DNA of 64,000 nucleotides from Paraphaeosphaeria minitans (taxonomy: Eukaryota; Ascomycota; Dothideomycetes; Pleosporales; Didymosphaeriaceae). The stretch lies in contig WJXW01000013.1 of NCBI GenBank assembly GCA_015832175.1, forward strand, positions 1,426,001 through 1,490,000. Reading direction: 5' to 3'. The notes beneath the pieces are model-generated. The model had not been told where the DNA came from, made no database searches, and was given only the letters and a program-made list of their open reading frames with translations. A program made the translations under genes and the position numbers. Below, piece after piece: positions 20,878 to 32,707 of this stretch. Each line of letters opens with the position of its first letter. The stretch's first letter is position 1.

Positions 20878-22588
20878 AGAGGTAGAAGCAGCATGAAGGA
20901 TTTTCAAGAGGGTTGAAGATCAGAATGTGGACCAGCTCCCCCTCCGTTTTTCTGGCAGCGCCTGGCCTTGATGTGGTATATGTTCTCTTTGAGACTAATG
21001 CCGTGATCAAGAGGTGGCAGCTTAAAACAGACCTGGTTTATCGATGCATCCAGAGGTAACACGGCCCATCTCGCGATACCACGACCTTGACGCGCGCGTG
21101 ATTGCAGAATACCTCACGGTGTTAGGTAACATGACGCAACATGGCGTTTTAAGACCTACATCACAGTGCCAAGGCTCCGTAGATGCCCTGGGACAGAGGC
21201 ATCGATGAATACAATCCAGCACAAGCTTTCCAGACATGTGTCTATCTTCGCAGTTTCTTCGTGAATGTCCATAGAAATTGGTGCGTGGGGTGGGCCAGGA
21301 AGTTGGGCAGCATTGCATGCATTCCTATCTGGTGTCATTCTCCGATGGGTGAGTGCATTCTTCGTCCTGTTCCGGGAATCTCTCTGTGCGTACATCAGTG
21401 CAGGGCGGATCTTGCTCACAGAAGCGAAAGGAGCAGCCCGTAGTTCGCGCTAAAGGTGATGGACCTGTTCCGACATTGTGCCAATCATTGAGCTCTTTCA
21501 GTAGCCCCATTGGAACGGCTATCACACCTTGCAAGCATGAAGCTTAAGCTTGAGAAGCCTCAACGCGGGGTACACTAAGTAGGTAGTGAGTTATGTAGTT
21601 GCTACCTAGTATTCCGTCGTTGCTGGTACAAAGGTACGCACTATCAACATGACACGAGAACGTGGTTGCAACTTTCACTTTGTATACGAAGATGCAATAT
21701 TGCCTGCTGTACCTAGGACTGCTCAGCGACAGATCTAGCGAGTGAAGATGCAATGCAGGCACGGAGCTATTGGTTCACATGATTTTGCGGCTCTATCCAG
21801 CTCGAACGGCGAAGGGGGGATCACCCCACATCAAGCCTTCCGTCATCGGTAGAGCAAGTTGTCTTCCCACACGCCAAATGCGACTTCGCATTGAACAGTC
21901 CTCCGAGATGGGACCAATAAGAAGCTAGTATAGTGCCGAGGAGCCTCAAAAGATCATCACTCTGCATACAATCTGCATCTCCGTCCTGTGGACGACCAAG
22001 CCATGCATGATGGAGCCGCGGCAGCAATGCACTCTCAAGCCCATTTTTACCTGTTCGCGTTATGGAGCATGCTAACGCCGCCGCGACTCAACGTACACTC
22101 ACTGCTAAGCTATACCGTTACAGCTCTACTGCCTCTGCCAGCCGTTGAAAACAACCGGAACTTTGATGGTTGCACCCATAGGTATGGCGTGCAATCGTCC
22201 CGCGTTTTCCACCGCGGTCAGACTTGCACGCACGACTACGTCCCAGCGGGCGGGTAGATATTAGCAGGTTGAGGTCGCACAGCTTAATCGCTTATGCGTT
22301 CTGCAGCCTCTACCCTGTCCGCGTTCCTGGCTCATCGTCATTTAGCTTTGTTGTTTACTGCGGGGATCTTTGAGCCGTGCGCAAGCTTGGGGCCTGCCTT
22401 ACGGTAGACTACCTAGGCAGTGTGGGTGCAAACACTTATATCATGCAATAGTCCCCCATGACTGGATTTGGGACATACATACAGTTTTGCACTCAATCAT
22501 ACCAAGATATCGTTAATAACCATTTTGAGGCTCTGGACATTCTTTGTTGGAGCGGTCTGCTGTTCAAGAGCATAAGCTGTAGCCCGCT
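20878..22588. other. 1.7-kb intergenic region
   Basis: No frame with a recognisable domain and no repeat. The last several hundred bases are the promoter of the alpha-glucosidase gene. I see no carbon-regulator site I would defend. Confidence 0.45.
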
Positions 22589-25500
22589 ATGGCTCCCTCG
22601 AACTTCTTCAAGTCATCGTTCTCATTCTTGTCTCTTCAAGCATTGACATTGGCGCAGCAGTCGGCGAATTCAGCAGATGATGCTGGACCATCTGCAGTAC
22701 CGCGTCCTTCACCAACAGTCAACACAGTGACAATTGGTGGCTCTCCCACCACCTTTCGCGATGTCTTCACAATGCCTGCCTCGGCCGACGTAGGAGCAAA
22801 CCTGTTGCCGAACGTGAACGACCCTTCAGCTGTAGATGCTCAGACTGTTTGCCCGGGATATAAGGCATCGCAAGTCAAAGAGAGTGGCAGCGGATTGACC
22901 GCCGTTCTCACACTTGCCGGTGCGCCGTGCAATGTGTACGGGAACGACATCGAGGTCTTGAATTTGAAAGTCGAATATCAGAGCGTCAACCGCCTCGCCA
23001 TAAACATCAGTCCTGCGCACATTGTGAGTCTCTAAATTCTCTCCGTTTGGGTTCCATAACAGGAGCTGATTTTTGTAGGATGCTTCAAACTCGTCTTGGT
23101 ACATAGTCCCAGAAGACTTAATCCCGCGGCCGAAGGCAGACTCAACGGCTGGAGATATTGATCTTATATTCGATTGTATGGCAGTGCTTGAGGGTTCAAG
23201 ATATCTGTTACTGACGAGTTCGCAGGGGATGACGAACCTTCATTTTGGTTCAGTGTCACCAGACACTCTACCGGTGATGTAATATTCTCGTCCAAAAACA
23301 CCAAGCTGGTTTATGAAGATCAGTTCATCGAATTTGTCTCTCACCTCCCGGAGGACTACAATCGTAAGCACCCCTGTTCTACAATACCACATTTAAGTGT
23401 TTAGACAACCACCCATCAAATCGTAAAAAATGGCCCGGTCTGTGTAACATTTTGCTGACTCGTATCATTAGTCTACGGGCTCGGTGAACGCATCCATGAC
23501 TTCAGATTAAATCGCAACTTATCTGCTACCATCTATGCTGCAGATGCAGGTGATCCAATCGACGAAAATATCTATGGCAGTCAGCCGTTTTATCTTGAGA
23601 CTAGGTATTTTGAAACCGACACACAGGGTCGGAGAGAGCTAGTCAAGAAGACTGAAATCAACGAGCGTGGGCATGCATCCAAGCATCAGTATCCGAACGG
23701 GGGCTACCCAACCAACGGGTCCAAGGGTGCCGGTAACGGAGGGTCATCATACGAGTCCCACTCTCACGGTGTGTATCTGAGGAATCTCCACGGACAAGAA
23801 CCCAAATTATCCAGCGACCGAATCACATGGCGCACTATAGGAGGTAGCATTGATCTGTTTTTCTATGATGGGCCAACGCAGCCAGAGGTTACAAAGCAAT
23901 ACCTCAAGTCGTTGGATGCCCTTCCTGCTCTACAGCAATACTGGTCCTTCGGATATCATCAATGCCGTTGGGGCTACCACAACTGGACCGAGCTACGAGA
24001 GATTGTTGATACGTTCAAGGCATTCGACATCCCATTAGAAACTATTTGGACCGACATTGACTACATGGACCAGTACCGCGACTTCACTCTGGACCCGGTG
24101 TCTTTCCCTCCGTCTGGCGTGAAAGAGTTCTTCGATTACATTCACAGCAAGAATCAGCACTTTGTTCCTATCGTCGACTCCGCGATCTACGTTCCGGATC
24201 CTCAGAACTCATCCGACGTGTATGATACATATACACGTGGGAATGAGTCCGGCTCCTTCTTGACAAACCCGGACGGAAGTCAATACGTAAGTGTAGCGAC
24301 CATATTGACCACTCAGCTGCTGACTTATTTAATCAGATAGGCGCTGTTTGGCCAGGCTATACAGTGTTCCCAGATTGGCTCTCCGCCAACGGTCAGGCAT
24401 GGTGGGTGAAGGAGCTCGTTGAGTGGTACAAAGAAGTGCCATTCTCAGGTATGATGATACTCCCTGGGACGAGGTAGTCACGTCTTCAATACTGACAACT
24501 GTATAGGTATCTGGATTGATATGTCTGAAGTCTCCTCTTTCTGCGTTGGATCTTGTGGCACAGGAAACATTACCTTGAACCCTGTGCATCCGCCTTTCGA
24601 TCTCCCTGGAGAAGAAGGCAATCGCATCTACTCGTTCCCTGAGGGCTTCAATGTTACAAACGCCACGGAAGCGGCGTCAGCAAGTTCTGGGAGCAGCTCT
24701 CAGGACGCTCAGAACAGTGCGACAGCGGCACCACAACCAAGCACCACAAGTTATCTCAAGACTACGCCGACCCCAGGAGCAAGGAATGTGAACCACCCTC
24801 CGTTTGTGATCAACAACGTGCAAGGAGACCTAGCAGTCCATGCCGTTAGCCCGAATGCGACGCATGCCAATGGTGTACAGGAGTACGACGTCCATAATAT
24901 CTTTGGGTAAGTAAGGGTTTTCACCGAAGGAAGTAAGTGCATGACTAACTCAAACGAAGTCATCAAATTCTCAATGCTACCTATGAAGGCCTTCTCTCGG
25001 TTTTCCCCGGAAAGCGACCGTTCATAATTGGAAGATCAACGGCCACCGGTTCTGGAAAATGGGCCGGACACTGGGGCGGAGACAACGCTTCCAAATGGTA
25101 CTACATGTACTTCTCTATCTCGCAAGCACTCTCGTTCTCACTTTATGGTGTCCCCATGTTCGGTGTTGATACTTGGTAGGCACTTTTCTTCCGATGTATT
25201 CAGTTCGCTCTTCTGACTCTAGCAGTGGGTTCAATGGGAACACGGATTATGAGCTGTGTTCACGCTGGATGCAACTTTCCGCTTTCTTCCCCTTCTACCG
25301 CAACCACAACACTCTTTCGGCACTATCGCAAGAGCCCTTCCGCTGGGCTAGCGTTGCCTCTGCCTCAAAGACGGCTATGAACATACGGTATACACTTCTC
25401 CCATACATGTATACACTGTTTTACGAAGCACACACTACCGGTTCGACCGTCATGCGTGCTCTGGCATGGGAATTTCCAAACGAGCCGCAGCTCGCGGACG

Positions 25501-26117
25501 TAGGTACCCAATTCATGCTCGGGCCAAATATACTTGTTACGCCGGTTCTAGAAGCCCAGGTCGAGACGGTCAACGGTGTGTTTCCTGGCATCATTGACGG
25601 AACGAGTTGGTACGACTGGTACACCGGAGAGAAGGTAGATGCGCAAGCTGGTGTAAACGCTTCAATTCCAGCGCCGTTGGGACACATCCCAGTCTATGTT
25701 CGTGGTGGATCCGTCACACCGATTCAGGAGCCAGGCTATACGACTACGGAATCACGGGCTAACCCATGGGGTTTGATCGTCGCACTCAGCGACGATGGCA
25801 AAGCGTCGGGTACTCTCTACGTGGACGACGGAGAGTCGATTGAACAGGATGCAACATTGGAGGTGAGTTTTGGTGCGGAAGATGGAAAACTAAAGGTCGA
25901 AGTCGAGGGCGAGTACAAGGATACCAACGCGCTCGGAAACGTCACCATTCTTGGAGTCTTTGATGGAATCGGCGAAGTCAAACTCAGCGGCAAGTCTTTG
26001 GGCGGAGGGAATGTGGCGTACGATAAGAGTACGGGTGTGCTGAAGCTATGCGGCCTAAATGGCTTGAGGAAGGGAGGAGCATGGCAGGGAGCATGGACGC
26101 TTAGTTGGGGAAAGTAG
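22589..26117 (+). CDS. secreted GH31 alpha-glucosidase
   Basis: Eight exons: 22589-23023, 23079-23175, 23226-23363, 23472-24286, 24337-24448, 24507-24906, 24960-25175, 25226-26117; 1034 residues. The signal peptide is MAPSNFFKSSFSFLSLQALT. The N-terminal GH31 beta-sandwich is followed by the TIM barrel: YWSFGYHQCRWGY, then IWTDIDYMDQYRDFTLD, the nucleophile region GIWIDMSE (D537), and the acid/base region GHWGGDN (D707), then a C-terminal beta domain. It hydrolyses terminal alpha-1,4 (and possibly alpha-1,6) glucosyl bonds of malto-oligosaccharides outside the cell. A Ser/Ala-rich, probably O-glycosylated insertion (about residues 575-615) lies between the nucleophile and the acid/base, as in fungal agdA-type enzymes. 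Many sequons. The intron at 24907-24959 ends in AAG. Exact substrate preference cannot be told from sequence. Confidence 0.95.
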
Positions 26118-26776
26118 TTCCTTGACGTTTTGGGATGAGACGGGCACATGGAGTAGCTGGCATAACATTCTCTTTTCTAACTTTCACAATCGCCATCCCC
26201 ATTATCGCTGAAGTGCAGCCAATGGGAGCGATGCCGAGAAACAACAGGGGATGGACGGTGTCGCTGGTCCACCGTAACTTGACCTTAGCATCGCTGACTT
26301 TATTATACATATTTTTTCACGATAAAATGGGACATAATAATTTTATACAGAGCTATTTAACTTTTATTTTAAATTTTGATTTATTAAGTTTTAAGATTAA
26401 AATTTTATCCTATTTTAGTTTTTCGACCTATTTAGAAGTGGGTAACGACAGTTTAAGTTTACTTATAAATATTAGACATTAGTAAGGCTTTTTAATTACA
26501 AAAAGAGCTTATTTAAGTAGACCTAGGCAAGGAGCCCTAAAATTAAGTCGGGTTGGCCAGCATCCTGGCGCAAAACGCGGTGGCTGGGCTGGGCTGGGCG
26601 GGGCGGGGCGCGTTGTTCAACACCTCGTTTCCTCGCACGCACCGCTTCTCAGTACTCACGACTCCCGCCGCCAACTCTCTGCCACGCACGTCGAGCATGC
26701 GCGCTGGCAGTCGAGCCAGCACGACCGGGACCCTCGCTGCATCGCGGCCGCGCCGAGGGGACAACACACAACACAC
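26118..26776. other. intergenic with AT-rich relic
   Basis: From about 26295 to 26530 the sequence turns abruptly AT-rich (long TTTTATTTTAAATTTTG-like stretches), probably an old RIP-mutated repeat fragment. GC-rich promoter sequence with GGGCTGGGC and GGGGC repeats follows at 26580-26610. No terminal repeats were found around the AT-rich part. Confidence 0.6.
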
Positions 26777-29138
26777 ATGGAGCTAGACAGAGGCGACAGC
26801 ATTCCGGACCGGCCGCATTGTTGCTGCGGCAGCAGCGACTGCTCCTTCCTCAAGCACAACGACAAGATGGTGGAGGGGCTCGAGCGGAATGTTAACCGAG
26901 CTGCCGTGCTGGGCCAGGTACGTGTCTTGCTGTGCTGCTGTCATCTCGCTGTCTGCGTCTCCCTGCGCGTACCCGCAGTAGCGCCGCAAGATGCTAGACA
27001 CGACGACATACTCGAGAGACTGGCTGACCTTCTCTCTGCAGGCTCTCCTCTCTCGCCACGAAGCCTACGTTGCCGACTCGGAGCGCGAGCGCAAAAACAT
27101 GCTCAGCACCATCGAAGGCCTGGAGAAGGACAAGGTCGAGCTCGAAGAGAAGAACGCCCAAGCCATCAAAGCGAACCGCCGGCTTCTGGACCGCCTGGAG
27201 GAGCTGAACAGTGCCGTCGCCCGCTCAGACGCCCAGATCAAAGCCCTCAGTGACACGCTGCATTCGACCGAGGAGGAGCTCCAGCGCCTGAGCTCTCTCG
27301 CCGCCCGCACCCAGCTGCTCGAAGCCCAGCTGCTGGACCTGGAGAGGGACCAGATGCAGGCGCAAAATAACCTGGAACTCAAGCTCTCCGACGAGAAGAC
27401 GGCCATACAGCGATGGAAGCGAGCAGAGAGAGTCATTGCAGATCTTCAGGACCAGATCGATCGCATCGAAAAGGAGTCGCGCGAGGAGCGTGAGCGCCAC
27501 GTCGAAATTGTAGCGCGCATGGAGCGCCGTACTGCCGTGGACGGAGAGCTGGCAACCGCAGCGGGGAGGTTGAAGGCGAAAGCGGGCGTCGATAAGAGCG
27601 GCACCAATGTCGTGTCGCACTTCGTCAAGGACATTCTTCTGGACAATGCAAATCTGCAGCATGGCATCGTCGAGCTCCGTGAGATGCTCGACAACTCGAA
27701 CAAAGAGGTGGAACGTCTTCGAGAGTACCTGGGCGCTCATCAACCCGTGTCTCCAACCGAAAGCGCCACCGAGCTCGCCCCGCCACAACCTGCCACGCCG
27801 AATCTGCAAAAGGAACTGGCTGGGGAAACCGTCTACAACCAGGAGCTGCATATTCATCACCACTACAGCCAACCTCTTCCAAAGACTCCGTCAAAGCCTC
27901 CAGCTCGCCGCCCTCGGAAGAAGCGCTTCAGTCTTACACCAGGACATTTCACGCCTCCTATGCAAGCAGATCCCGCGACCCAGACCACCATCCTCTCTCA
28001 AACTGCCATCACTGTACCCAATACCAATCGTTGGTCCAACGCAACAACCCTTGCACCATCACTTCCCAGCTCACCTCTATCCGCATCACACCGCGGCTCT
28101 ATCTACGATCGCGTCTTCAGTGACGCTAATTATGACTCTTCACGTCCGACGAGTCCCTCCGATTCAATCGATCTCCAGTCACCTAACTTTGTACCGATTT
28201 CATGCTTCATAGGCGACATCAATCAGCGCAACCGCAAGAAGCCCCAGTCGCTCAAACCTCCAAGCCTAGCAACCATAAGGAGCGTCAGTACACCCATATC
28301 GATAACAGCGAAAAGTAGCCCAGCGTCTGCGGTCGTGTCTGGCATTAGTCCGGCTAGCTCTCTCGCCAACGACGAATATATCCTCTCGCCTTCTCTGCAA
28401 GCGCAGCCTACCATCCCAGAGGAAGGTGAAAATCCCAATGTCGACAGCAACGCAAGTCCTGAGAACCCTGTCGCATTGCCTCCCAATGCTCGTATCGATG
28501 ATGAAGAGCTCGGCGATCTTATTTCACCTTTAGCTCAAACGCGGCCAATCCTCCGCCGGGCCGTATCACACGAATCGTTGATGTCCATATCCGGAATGGA
28601 CATTCATACCTTGCAATCGCGGCCCTCCCAGTTACTCTTGTCAGGCTCTCCTCGCTTTGCTACACCAAGAGGCACAGATAGCCTGAACCCTGAGCTTACG
28701 CCCTGGACCGCTACTGCGACTGCTCGAATGAGCCGTCGTGACCTTGACTCCAGCGCATACAATCGATCGCTCCTATATTCCAGCACACCGCGTGCTCCAA
28801 TTCCAGGCTATCGAATCCCCTCCGCCGGTGGCTTGGGCAAGAAGGTCGGCGGTTGGGTTCTCGGAAAGTGGGGTACCACGCCGGCTTCACCGTCTTTATC
28901 TTCCTCCCCACGGCCTCACTCTAGTAAAAGCGCAGAGACACAATCCAGTACCGATACGGTGAAGAAGGGTCTCGGTGGAAAGAAGAGAGAGGTCAAGAAA
29001 GAAGTGCGCCTGAGGGCGCCAGGTGTGAACCAAAATGGACCTATCTGGGGGTTCTTCGATATAAAGGAGACACCTACGAAGGTTGTGGTCGACGAGTACG
29101 ACGCAGAGGCGCTCGGGGAAGCGCTTGCAGATGGCTAG
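26777..29138 (+). CDS. coiled-coil protein with N-terminal Cys/His cluster, function unknown
   Basis: Two exons, 26777-26917 and 27042-29138, joined across a 124-base intron; 745 residues. The N-terminus contains HCCCGSSDCSFLKHND, a tight Cys/His cluster that could bind metal. Residues about 48-260 form an almost continuous Glu/Lys/Arg/Leu coiled coil (for example EKDKVELEEKNAQAIKANRR), including a conserved-looking end VVSHFVKDILLDNANLQHGI. A His-rich motif, ELHIHHHYSQP, lies near residue 325. The remainder is Ser/Pro-rich, disordered and basic, with two repeated-type segments (ARRPRKKRFSLTPGHF and a C-terminal GPIWGFFDIKETPTKVVVDE). I cannot name the family; organisation suggests a cytoskeletal, spindle-pole or septal scaffold (inference). 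The start is chosen because it is the first ATG and gives the Cys cluster in frame. Confidence 0.8.
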
Positions 29139-30011
29139 TCATTGTCATGTTCTGCAGCGTGTCTGTCTTGTGTGCGTAACGATCGTTAATCAGTACATTT
29201 CCTACTCGTCTTTTGGTTTCGTATGAAGGTGTATACGGATAGAGCAGCGAAGTGGGGGTGTATGTGTTTTGCATCGCGTGGCGTTTTATACCTGATCTTT
29301 GAGACGACCCCTGCGGTCGATTATCCGAGGGTGTGAGTAGTTTGGCTCTCTGGAAGCAAGATGGATATCCAGCACATATACAACATAGTTCCCTAGTATC
29401 AATAATCTATAGTATCTAATACCCGATGAATGGAGGACATTGATGGTTGGTCGGCTGATTCTCAGTGTATGAGAAGCGTTGCATTGCTCTACTGCCGTTC
29501 GATGTATCTGGTGTTGTATACGCCACATGGCATGGGATCAATTATACATGATCCTGGCTAAGTAGCGACTCATTGGAAAGCACGTAAACTGGCCACTTCT
29601 TTTCGCATATACTAGCCAAGCACGTCGTGAGATGAAGCCAGGGATTGAGAAACTTTTTCAGAAGCGTACACTACTCCAGGTAATAGATTTGCCAACTGGG
29701 AATTCTCGGTAGACTAATGCTTTATCTACCACGTAGATCTTGCGAGTAGAAAGTTGCGGGCTTGGGCCCGCCAAGCCGGTCGTCTCACCCCATCCCACTT
29801 GAACCTCGGCTTACCCCAAACTTCGCTTCTCCGCACATGTATGCTCTCAGAACGGGACAAACCATCGATGACTGTACTAATCCCCTATACTTCTTGCAGC
29901 ACCCTGATAGCCATCTCTACACCCTTTCGTCGACTTGACAATTCCTTGATCGCGCTAGATAACATACACTCTATCCCATCCACCTTCTGGCCCTTGTTTG
30001 TCTTTTCTACA
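29139..30011. other. intergenic
   Basis: 3' region of the coiled-coil gene and promoter of the enoyl-CoA hydratase-like gene. The frame upstream of 30012 stays open back to about 29754 and has a further ATG at 29839, so a longer N-terminus for the next protein is formally possible. Confidence 0.45.
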
Positions 30012-31055
30012 ATGCCACAACCACGCACTGCCCCAGCGCTGCCCAAAAGCTACAATGACATCCCCTGGAAAGATATCAAGACCGAGCACTACGCAGAAGA
30101 CCCGAGCGTCATCATCCTCACGCTCTGGCGACCCAAAAACCACAATGCCTTCACCGGCACCATGATGCTCGAGCTCGAGGAAGCATACGCGATGTTTGAC
30201 ATTGACGATAGGGTGAAATGCATTGTATTCACGGCAACAGGGAAGATCTTCTGCGCGGGCGCCGATCTGGATGTCGGGTTTGTAGGCGGCCAGGAACCGA
30301 TCAATGAGCATAGGGACGGGTGAGTGCTGCCGTGGAAGGAAGAGACGGTACGCAGAAGAGGAAGTAGCTGACATGTGTAACAGTGGTGGACGTGTAACCC
30401 TCGCCATCCACAACTGCCGCAAGCCCACCATCGGCGCTCTGAATGGCAGCGCGGTGGGCGTCGGCATCACCATGACCTTGCCCATGAATATCCGTATAGC
30501 GCCCAAAGCTGCTAAGATTGGCTTCGTCTTTGCGCGCCGGGGCCTCGTCATGGAGGCGTGCAGCTCTTTCTTCTTGCCCCGGCTCATCGGGCACTCGCGC
30601 GCAATGGCGGCGGTTACGACAGGGACTACGTATCCTGCGTGCAACCCGATTTGGTCGGGCCTGTTTGCGTATACGGTGGATAGGCCGGAGGATGTGTTCC
30701 TTAAAGCTATTGAGGTGGCGAATGAGGTGGTGAAGAACACGAGTGTGGTGTCTACGTATCTGATGAAGGAGTTGATGTACAGGGATAGGGGAAGCGCCGA
30801 GGCACAACATTTGTTGGATTCGAGAATCCTTTATGAGTTGTTCACTTCTGCGTAAGTGTGGCACTGCATGATGGAAAGAAGGAGAGGAGCTAACAGTACA
30901 GTGATAACAAAGAGGGCGTGCAAAGTTTCCTGCAGAAGCGACCGGCGAAGTTCACCGGGACGATGGACAATACGGACGTCGCAGCGTACCCGTGGTGGAC
31001 CCCCATTGACGTGGTGAAGAGGCCAAAAGTTGAAGGTGCAAAAGCGAAGCTGTGA
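30012..31055 (+). CDS. enoyl-CoA hydratase/isomerase family protein, peroxisomal (PTS1)
   Basis: Three exons, 30012-30319, 30384-30851 and 30902-31055 (introns 64 and 50 bases), giving 309 residues. It is a crotonase-fold enzyme: RPKNHNAFTGTMMLELEEAY, the oxyanion-hole segment GKIFCAGADL, then GALNGSAVGVGITMTLPMNI and FVFARRGLVMEACSSFFLPR, where the second catalytic acid is expected. Such enzymes hydrate or isomerise unsaturated acyl-CoA in fatty-acid breakdown or related pathways. The last residues are GAKAKL: -AKL is a functional variant of the peroxisomal targeting signal PTS1, so I place it in peroxisomes. The start was chosen at 30012 because the protein then begins just before the conserved fold; a longer open frame upstream is judged 5' UTR. 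The exact reaction is unknown. Confidence 0.9.
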
Positions 31056-31331
31056 TTTTGGAGTGACATTAGCATTATGAGATAGAACTTGGTCTTGAAG
31101 CTTTTTGATTCCGATATCGTCCACTTGTGCCGTCTATGTGACTTCGTAACTCATTCCCGCCCGACCTCATCCCGGCATCTTCCCTGTGTCCTTCACATAC
31201 AAGAGGCGAGATAGTTGGTATCAGGGATTTTGATTCGTTCCTAGTGTACTTCATCTTTGAAGCCATGCATGAAAGCCCGAGAAAGCCATGTCACCCCTGC
31301 CAGCCAGACCCCACTCCAGGAAAGAAGACGC

Positions 31332-32330
31332 TTAGAAGAAAGTTGAAGGCCTGGTAGCAGAGAAAATCTTCTTGCTGGCCGACTTGTTGACGCGGTGGGG
31401 GAGGGGGAACTTGAGGTTCTTGACGAGGAGCTGCTTCATGTAAGGGCGGCGGATGTCAGCGGTCTTCTCGACCTCGACGACCTTGAGAATCTAAAAATTC
31501 GGTCAGTCGCGTGCATCGAATAATGGAAAAGGAGTTAACATACGTGGATCGACCGGAAGCGGGATCGGTGACGGGCAGCCATGTCCTGGTAGAGGGCATC
31601 GACGGCGTCCGTCCGGGACATCTCGCGGTACTCCTTGTACATGTTGTGGGTGCCGGAGCGCGAGTCGTAACGGATCCAGATACCGAAGTTCTTGACCTTC
31701 TGGGGGCGCTTCTCGTGAATCTAAAACAGTTAGCGGTGCTCGAGGTCGTGATACGGGCGATGGCTGTACACACCTGGTTCACAGACACGATCTCACCATT
31801 GGCCTTCTTGATCTTGCGGAGCTTGCCAAGGAAGTACCAGAATCGCGACTTAGCGACAACCTCGTTGGGCGCAAAAATGCGCATGCGGTAAAGCTTCGGG
31901 GTCGGGTTGGCCTCGCTGGGCAGGTGACGCCCGATGATCTGGTATTCCTGAAGGCGACCTACGGCTGTTAGCGAGTGCCCATACATGTCACAGTTTGTCG
32001 TCCAGCAATTGCAGTATGAGCGGTCCTGTGTAGGTGCGGTTGGGTGTGCATTTGATCGGGCCATGTGGTCAAGGGCTGTCAAGCACTGAAATTTGGCGTC
32101 CGTTCTCGCTTGTGCGTATGTTCGCTGCCGTAGCGTCATCCCGGTCGCCAGGAGCGCTACGTGATCCTCCTCTTCCAGTGCATCGCTTCTCGTATATTCC
32201 CAGTAGGAAGCTGAGCAGGATGGTTGCAATCGGTGGCGGTCGCGACGTTGAGTGTGGGCGGGCGCATCCCCAAGCGGAACAAACTGCAATTGCTGGGACC
32301 GGGCGGGGGAGAAAAGGACTGCTTACCCAT
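31332..32330 (-). CDS. RPL20: 60S ribosomal protein L20 (eL20, L18a family)
   Basis: Four exons on the minus strand: 32330-32327, 31958-31774, 31720-31544 and 31490-31332, with introns of 368, 53 and 53 bases; 174 residues, close to the 172 of yeast L20. The first coding exon is just ATG plus one base, so the start is found only by joining the long first intron (M-G-R-L-Q-E-Y-Q). Family features seen are [59 protein letters not shown] and a basic C-terminus ending ATRPSTFF. It is a structural component of the large ribosomal subunit. A long first intron right after the start codon is common in fungal ribosomal-protein genes. It is divergent from the Csn12-like gene at 32708, with a 377-base shared promoter. 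Confidence 0.96.
31959..32326 (-). other. long first intron of the L20 gene
   Basis: A 368-base intron, far longer than the others here, beginning immediately after the first four coding bases. I looked for C/D-box snoRNA signatures because ribosomal-protein introns often host them. A C-box-like GGATGACG occurs but no matching D box at a sensible distance, so no ncRNA is claimed. Confidence 0.7.
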
Positions 32331-32707
32331 CTGAGTTCTGTTAGCAATTGCAATGTTCTCGATGAAGGAGAAGGGAACGCACCTTGATGCTGTGTTGTGG
32401 TGGTTAGTACCGGTGTTGTCGTGGAAGTCGGGTTGGCAATTGCGAGGTGCCAAAATTGTGCGTCGAGCCGAAGTGTGCGAGCTAACCAGTTCTGCCGTTA
32501 GTGCACCATCGGCGGGACCTGCCACAAGCACCGACGCAACTGCCCGCTTAAGTCACCTCCAGCTCGACTGTGGAAGTGTGGAAGGGTCTCGCGCTCGAAT
32601 ATACAGGATGCGCGACATCTGATTGCTGACCACCTACTCGCGGTTCAACGTGCCGTTTCACCGTTGCAGAAACGCAGTGCTTTCGACTCTCCTCGCCGCT
32701 ACCCAGT
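32331..32707. promoter_or_regulatory. divergent promoter, L20 and Csn12-like genes
   Basis: A 377-base spacer between the two start codons that must carry both promoters. No individual element is assigned with confidence. Confidence 0.5.

Noticed and set aside
27065..27894. Minus-strand open frames opposite the coiled-coil gene
   Set aside because: Mirror frames of a GC-biased coiled-coil gene, a common artefact.
31959..32326. Intronic C/D snoRNA in the L20 first intron
   Set aside because: A C-box-like motif is present but no D box or terminal stem could be found.
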